From Reticulitermes speratus (taxonomy: Eukaryota; Arthropoda; Insecta; Blattodea; Rhinotermitidae): 64,000 bases of DNA. The notes under the pieces were generated by a model, which saw only the letters and a program-made list of their open reading frames with translations, had not been told where the DNA came from and searched no databases. The position numbers and the translations under genes were made by a program. Shown piece after piece: positions 58,223-64,000 of the stretch. Location: NCBI GenBank assembly GCA_021186555.1, contig JAJKFL010000011.1, positions 2,028,501 to 2,092,500 on the forward strand. The letters run 5' to 3'. How positions within the stretch are numbered: position 1 is the stretch's first letter; the number at the start of each line of letters is the position of its first letter.

Positions 58223-58715
58223 TTAGAATATTTGAAAATGGCAGTGACAAAACGAAACTGAAAGCATGAAGAAATTACGAGCAGATTAAGTTCAGGGAAT
58301 TTCTGCTACCTTCCATCCAAAATCTTTGCAATTCAAGAATAAAAAGATTAAAATATGTAGGAAAGTAATTTTGTCTGTTGTTTTTGACGGGTGTGAAACC
58401 CGGTCTCTCACATTAAAGGAAGGACATCAGCAGAGGACGTTTGAGAGTGGGATGTTGAGGAAGATGTTCGGGTCTACGAGGGAGGAAGTAACAGAGACTG
58501 GAGAAAATGGCGTAATGAGGAGCTTCGTGATCTCTACTATACCCAAAATGTTATTCCGGTGGTAAAATCAAGGAGGATGGGAGAGGTTAGGCATGTGGCA
58601 CGTATAGGAGATGTACATACAAGGTTTTGTTAGGAAATCCTGAAGGTTAGAGTCCACTTGTCCACTGCAAGACTATAGCGTAAATGGGAGAATAATATTG
58701 CAGTGGATCTTAATA
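58223..58715 (+). pseudogene. Non-LTR retrotransposon reverse transcriptase, C-terminal relic
   Basis: The blocks HEEITSRLSSGNFCYLPSK, then VILSVVFDGCETRSLTLKEG, then ESGMLRKMFGSTREEVT correspond to the common insect LINE pattern around YGCE.W.LT and LRK.FG. This region lies C-terminal to the reverse transcriptase catalytic motif. The later blocks RRMGEVRHVARIGD and KWENNIAVDLNT match the usual RW.GHVAR and R.W.DNI..DL words. At least two frame changes and stops interrupt it. The polymerase catalytic residues are outside the preserved part. Confidence 0.8.
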
Positions 58716-58935
58716 CAATAGTGTTGTATGGATCTTAATACAGTAGTGTTGTAATGGATCTTAATACAGTAGTGTTGTAATGGATCTTAATACAGTAGTG
58801 TTGTAATGGATCTTAATACAGTAGTGTTGTAATGGATCTTAATACAGTAGTGTTGTAATGGATCTTAATACAGTAGTGTTGTAATGGATCTTAATACAGT
58901 AGTGTTTGTAATGGATCTTAATACAACAGTGTTGT
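58697..58935 (+). repeat. 26-bp minisatellite, about 9 copies, born from LINE coding sequence
   Basis: The unit AATGGATCTTAATACAGTAG plus TGTTGT starts within the LINE words that encode AVDLNT (GCAGTGGATCTTAATAC at 58697). The first copies carry small differences (ACAATAG, missing A) while the middle ones are identical, indicating expansion after the LINE decayed. Confidence 0.92.
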
Positions 58936-59789
58936 GGGGCGTAGACTGGATTAATCTGGTTCGGTGTAAGGGAAAGCGGCATGCTTTTGTATACACGGTG
59001 ATGAACATTCGGGCTGCATAAAATGCGGCACTTTTTGATTAGCTGAAGTACTGTTAGCTTCACAAAAAAGTTTTTTTTTCTCCGTGGAGTTAGTTACGAT
59101 AAGAACACAGAGATCAATATTTTTGGCGGAATTCAGATTTGAGTCAAGGTTCAAGAAACAAAACGCAAAATTTTCTTATAAAAATCTGTATTCTTTTATC
59201 ACAGTAAATGCCGAACTTTTAGCATGAGGTCAGGTCCCTCCCACATTACCTTGTTTTCTTACAGGGTTTCATTTCTCACGTACTAAATTTACCTTTCGTG
59301 AGAACCAGTTGTCAACACTGACTCGTTTGTCTCTTGTTTCTAATTGTTCTAAATAAAACGCTCATGTTAATAGACACAAATTTTGAAGTTTACAAACGAA
59401 TTAGTGTGCCCTGTTATGTCCAGACAAGCTCCATATTATTCAGGCTTCACTGCGATTCCTGGTATTTCAGAATATCTGGATAAACCGTGTCCCAAGTTTG
59501 GTTTATGCGTGTTAACTAATCAGATTTAACTATAGGCTATGTGTCATTCTTTTAACATTCAGAAACATAATGTAGGGTTTGTTGGTGTAGATCTGTCTGA
59601 AGATGTGGCTGCTTGCTTACTGCTCTGTGATATTTCCAAGACATAGACTATGCCTCATGTTTACTGAATTTTACTTGCCTTTGTACCCCTGTGGGCCTGC
59701 TATTAAAAGCGCCCTCTCCGTCTGCCGGTTCCTCCCTCTGTATGCATGGAATAAATACAGAAATTCTAAACACAGCTTCGTAAAATATA
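58936..59789. other. Unannotated stretch
   Basis: No gene or element recognised. Confidence 0.4.
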
Positions 59790-59867
59790 CAGGGTATACA
59801 CAAAAGAATGGTGCGGTATCAATTTTATTCACCTTTGAAACCGCACCATTCTTTTGTGTATGCCCTG
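59790..59867. mobile_element. 78-bp palindromic MITE, copy 5
   Basis: CAGGGTATACACAAAAGAAT to TCTTTTGTGTATGCCCTG, flanked by TA. The centre (CAATTTTATTCACCTTTG) differs from copies 1-4, a third centre variant with the same terminal arms. Confidence 0.88.
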
Positions 59868-60245
59868 TATATTGTTAGTTTATATACAATTTTTTACATA
59901 TTTTAGTTTTGTGTAAAGCGAGACAACAATGACGGACACTACCCGAATCCCAACACCCGTTTCTTCTAGTGCCTAAAGTGTAACTTAAACGTAAATCCTT
60001 AGATGTTTTCCCAAATGCAGTAGAACACCTTACGCTCGGTAAACTTTCCCGTAAGCCACACGGTTTTTGAAACAGTTAAACAGAAATGAGCGACGAGTTC
60101 ATCAGAATTGTTCTGCAACGCGTAAATTTCCTAACTTTATTCTAGTGTGACAGCAAGGAAAGAGATATTTGAATGTATTGTTTCACTGTCAACCAACAAA
60201 TGCAGACAACTGTCGCAGATTCACAGTAATGTATTTAAAACACTA

Positions 60246-60295
60246 CGCTCCTACATGTTTCGGACCTTACTGGTCCATCGTCAGGGAGTACAACG
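60246..60295 (-). ncRNA. Hammerhead ribozyme-like motif, minus strand
   Basis: Stem I ACTCC/GGAG is paired. The core is CTGACGA, stem II GGACC/GGTCC (loop AGTAA), GAAA, ACATGT, A. Only one base of the first core strand departs from CTGATGA, so it is one of the two best candidates. Confidence 0.6.
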
Positions 60296-60437
60296 ATTGT
60301 TGTACAAAACAATTACTTAAAAACATTTGGCCACTTGTATATACAACAATTACACCCACTACACGGAGAATTTCCATCAGTTCTACGTATAAAAGAGACC
60401 AAAATATTGCTAAATAATTGTTTTGTGCAACAATCGA

Positions 60438-60488
60438 TGTACTCCTTGATGATGGACCAGGAAGGTCCGAAACATATAGGAGTGTAGT
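60438..60488 (+). ncRNA. Hammerhead ribozyme-like motif, plus strand
   Basis: Stem I ACTCC/GGAGT is fully paired. The core is TTGATGA, stem II GGACC/GGTCC with loop AGGAA, GAAA, ACATAT, A. One change (T for C) in the first strand and one in the stem III palindrome. Confidence 0.6.
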
Positions 60489-60575
60489 GTTGTAAATATA
60501 TTATTGCGAATTCTATGAGAGTTGTTTGCATCTGTTGTTGAAAAATCGATTTATAATGCATGGAATGGAAAATAC

Positions 60576-61111
60576 AAAATATTGTAATGTACTCGACAAA
60601 GGAAAGCAATATCATAGTTTTACCGGAAAAGTACACAAAGTTGATCGTTAGTCGGTAATTACATTACCTTTCGGAAATATTGGTCTTCTGAGCCCTTACA
60701 CCATGCGGGAATAAAGGGCCATTTGTGTCACTTCTGTCTCTCAGTTCGCATCGACTCGGTAAAAGGTATGTCACTTCTATCCCCTCCTGTGGCTCCGATT
60801 GACCAACATATTTGCAAATTTTCTATATAATCGACAATTGTTTCTCCTTTCAAACACTTCAGCATCCATTTGAACTAAATTTAGTAACCCTTTAGGCAGG
60901 GATATGATGCTTCTTCGAAACGTCGAGGCACGGTGTAATAAAGAAAAAGACCTTTATTTGCGCAACACGGCAGCGAAAGCCTGACAACTCACATGGTAGG
61001 CCTACCTTTGTTCTTTTATGCTGCTACAACATTGAATTTTGAAAGTGCTTAACAGAAATCGCTTCCAGATGCTCTGTGTTTCTCTTACATTAACATTCTT
61101 CACAGTGGGGA
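60576..61111. other. Unannotated stretch
   Basis: CTTCGAAACGTCGAGGCACG near 60914 resembles the class 2 core. No gene recognised. Confidence 0.4.
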
Positions 61112-61345
61112 GCCGGGATAGCTCAGCCAGTATAGTGGACGATTCGGGGTTCGAAGGTTTGTCTCTTTTCGAATACATCCAGACCGACTCTGCCGCTCAC
61201 CCAGTCTGCTATTCAAAGACTAACCGGATTTTTTTCGCGGGTAAAGCGGCCGGGGCGTGAAGTTGACCGCTCAACTTTATATGGTACCAGTTAAGAATGA
61301 ACGAAAATTATAGCTCCATACCTACATGCCCTCATGGCTTGGAAA
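61112..61345 (+). mobile_element. tRNA-derived SINE, family C
   Basis: The head AGCCGGGATAGCTCAGCCAG has a good A box and CGGGGTTCGAAGG a B box. The body has CTATTCAAAGACTAACCGGA and TCGCGGGTAAAGCGGCCGGG, and it ends ATGCCCTCATGGCTTGG. This is the fullest family C copy here. Confidence 0.85.
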
Positions 61346-61457
61346 TGAACAGCCTTTAACATTGCCTTTACTTTTTACGCTGTAGGGTTAGTTTTCATGG
61401 CTGTTACAGTGACTTCAAATTCGCTCGTGAAGCATTGTCGAAGTATAAAGATAGGTA

Positions 61458-61592
61458 GGTGAAATATGTAGGTACGTAGATGGATAGATAGATAGACAAA
61501 TACGTAGACAGATAGATAGGTAAATATATAGATAAATAGTTATAGATGGCGATAGATGAATAGATAGATAGATGGATAGATAGATAGAATTT
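61458..61592 (+). repeat. (GATA)n-rich microsatellite
   Basis: Interrupted GATA, GGTA and AAATA tetranucleotides. Confidence 0.9.
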
Positions 61593-61654
61593 TACCTGGT
61601 AACGGAAGCAGCTTTCGAATCTTTGTTTATTCCTATATCAAACATACCCCACAC

Positions 61655-64000
61655 AATGGTCAGTCGTCACAAGCCTTCAGACAAGGGGCAGTGTCTAGTG
61701 CAATATATGTACTGTTGTCACAAGCCTTCAAGCAATGGACAGTGTCCAGCGCAATATATATACTGTTGTCACAAGCCTTCAAGCAATGGACAGTGTCCAA
61801 CGCAATATATGTACTGTTGTCACAAGCCTTCAAGCAATGGACAGTGTCCAACGCAATATATGTACTGTTGTCACAAGCCTTCAAGCAATGGACAGTGTCC
61901 AACGCAATATATGTACTGTTGTCACAAGCCTTCAAGCAATGGACAGTGTCCAGCGCAATATATGTACTGTTGTCACAAGCCTTCAAGCAATGGACAGTGT
62001 CGAACGCAATATATGTACTGTTGTCACAAGCCTTCAAGCAATGGACAGTGTCCAAAGCAATATATGTACTGTTGTCACAAGCCTTCAAGCAATGGACAGT
62101 GTCCAACGCAATATATGTACTGTTGTCACAAGCCTTCAAGCAATGGACAGTGTCCAACGCAATATATGTAATGTTGTCACAAGCCTTCAAGCATTGGACA
62201 GTGTCGAACGCAATATATGTACTGTTGTCACAAGCCTTCAAGCAATGGACAGTGTCCAGCACAATATATGTATTGTTGTCACAAGCCTTCAAGCAATGGA
62301 CAGTGTCCAACGCAATATATGTACTGTTGTCACAAGCCTTCAAGCAATGGACAGTGTCCAACGCAATATATGTACTGTTGTCACAAGTCTTCAAGCAATG
62401 GACAGTGTCCAGCGCAATATATGTATTGTTGTCACAAGCCTTCAAGCAATGGACAGTGTCCAGCGTAATATATGTATTGTTGTCACAAGCCTTCAAGCAA
62501 TGGACAGTGTCCAACGCAATATATGTACTGTTGTCACAAGCCTTCAAGCAATGGACAGTGTCCAGCGCAATATAGGTACTGTTGTCACAAGCCTTCAAGC
62601 AATGGACAGTGTCCAGCGCAATATATGTACTGTTGTCACAAGCCTTCAAGCAATGGACAGTGTCCAGCGCAATATATGTACTGTTGTCACAAGCCTTCAG
62701 ACAATTGACAGTGTCCAACGCAATATATGTACTGTTGTCACAAGCCTTCAAGCAATGGACAGTGTCCAACGCAATATATGTACTGTTTTCACAAGCCTTC
62801 AAGCAATGGACAGTGTCCAACGCAATATATGTACTGTTGTCACAAGCCTTCAAGCAATGGACAGTGTCCAACGCAATATATGTACTGTTGTCACAAGCCT
62901 TCAAGCAATGGACAGTGTCCAACGCAATATATGTACTGTTGTCACAAGCCTTCAGACAATGGACACTGTCCAGCGCAATATATGTACTGTTTTCACAAGC
63001 CTTCAAGCAATGGACAGTGTCCAACGCAATATATGTACTGTTGTCACAAGCCTTCAAGCAATGGACAGTGTCCAACGCAATATATGTACTGTTGTCACAA
63101 GCCTTCAAGCAATGGACAGTGTCCAGCGCAATATATGTACTGTTGTCACAAGCCTTCAGACAATGGACAGTGCCCAGCGCAATATATGTACTGTTGTCAC
63201 AAGCCTTCAAGCAATGGACAGTGTCCAACGCAATATATGTACTGTTGTCACAAGCCTTCAGACAATGGACACTGTCCAGCGCAATATATGTACTGTTGTC
63301 ACAAGCCTTCAAGCAATGGACAGTGTCCAACGCAATATATGTATTGTCACAAGCCTTCAAGCAATGGACAGTGTCCAACGCAATATATGTACTGTTGTCA
63401 CAAGCCTTCAGACAATGGACAGTGTCCAACGCAATATATGTACTGTTGTCACAAGCCTTCAAGCAATGGACAGTGTCCAGCGCAATATATGTATTGTTGT
63501 CACAACCCTTCAAGCAATGGACAGTTTCCAACGCAATATATGTACTGTTGTCACAAGCCTTCAGACAATGGACACTGTCCAGCGCAATATATGTACTGTT
63601 GTCACAAGCCTTCAGACAATGGACAGTGTCCAGCGCAATATATGTATTGTTGTCACAAGCCTTCAAGCAATGGACATTGTCCAGCGCAATATATGTACTG
63701 TTGTCACAAGCCTTCAGACAATGGACACTGTCCAGCGCAATATATGTACTGTTGTCACAAGCCTTCAGACAATGGACAGTGTCCAGCGCAATATATGTAT
63801 TGTTGTCACAAGCCTTCAAGCAATGGACAGTGTCCAGCGCAATATATGTACTGTTGTCACAAGCCTTCAGACAATGGACAGTGTCCAGCGCAATATATGT
63901 ACTGTTGTCACAAGCCTTCAAGCAATGGACAGTGTCCAACGCAATATATGTACTGTTGTCACAAGCCTTCAGACAATGGACAGTGTCCAACGCAATATAT
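61655..64000 (-). repeat. 51-bp minisatellite, about 46 copies, running off the window
   Basis: The unit CAATATATGTACTGTTGTCA, CAAGCCTTCAAGCAATGGAC, AGTGTCCAACG repeats to the last base. With 51 divisible by 3, one minus-strand frame is open from 63990 to 61660 (776 codons). It repeats the 17-residue LDTVHCLKACDNSTYIA, and even a 3-bp deletion near 63343 keeps it open. The plus-strand frames do contain stops (62168, 62466). Common variants are CCAGCG/CCAACG, TCAGACAA/TCAAGCAA, GTATTG/GTACTG and CACTGTCC/CAGTGTCC. I see no start context, signal peptide or flanking domain, so I annotate it as a repeat. Confidence 0.95.

Larger units (their letters stand above)
60186..60575 (+). mobile_element. 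Foldback element with two hammerhead-like cores, copy 11
   Basis: The arms 60186-60320 and 60405-60545 are inverted copies. The outer box is CAACCAACAAATGCAGAC (60190) and its inverse GTTTGCATCTGTTGTTG (60523). ATGCATGG at about 60557, the inverse of CCATGCAT, resembles the terminal motif. Cores lie at 60246-60295 (minus) and 60438-60488 (plus). Target-site duplication not resolved. Confidence 0.8.

Noticed and set aside
61655-64000. CRISPR array
   Set aside because: Uniform 51-bp tandem units without unique spacers in a eukaryotic, SINE-rich context.

Overview
This window looks like gene-poor nuclear DNA from an insect. It is AT-rich and full of tRNA-derived SINEs, foldback elements, mariner-type relics and young minisatellites. 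Several SINE sequences, and the foldback motif ending in CCGAAACATGTAGG, look like repeats I associate with cockroach (Blattodea, American-cockroach-like) genomes. That attribution is recall, not a search result. I found no credible host protein-coding gene, rRNA or functional tRNA. The long open frames lie in tandem repeats whose units happen to lack stop codons. The longest frames in unique sequence are about 130 residues, which is unremarkable, and I recognise none as a host protein.

Layout. 0-10 kb: a foldback element with a hammerhead-like core, 31-bp and 38-bp minisatellites, two more such foldbacks, a SINE, and a mariner-like relic. 10-20 kb: SINEs of several families, a second transposase relic, a 5'-truncated retroposon, and a SINE nested in a SINE. 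20-35 kb: a 48-bp minisatellite, a long nearly featureless stretch, three SINEs around 28-30 kb, a foldback, and a 33-bp satellite with higher-order structure. 35-45 kb: 31-bp, 24-bp, 92/93-bp (SINE-derived) and 38-bp arrays. 45-61 kb: chimeric and truncated SINEs, large foldbacks, five copies of a 78-bp palindromic MITE, and a non-LTR retrotransposon relic that has seeded a 26-bp minisatellite. 61.6 kb to the end: a 51-bp minisatellite running off the window.

The most interesting signal is a set of otherwise dissimilar foldback elements that share one architecture. A hammerhead-ribozyme-like core (CTGANGA, stem II, GAAA, palindromic ACATGT, then A/C) is followed 24-47 bp later by a conserved box, ACCAAC-AATGCACA. 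A CCGTGCAT motif lies just inside one end, and several copies have 7-13 bp target-site duplications. This fits non-autonomous relatives of Penelope-like retroelements or retrozymes, in which hammerhead motifs are known. The assignment is inference. Nothing in the window suggests genes acting together; the story is one of layered insertions and local repeat expansion.
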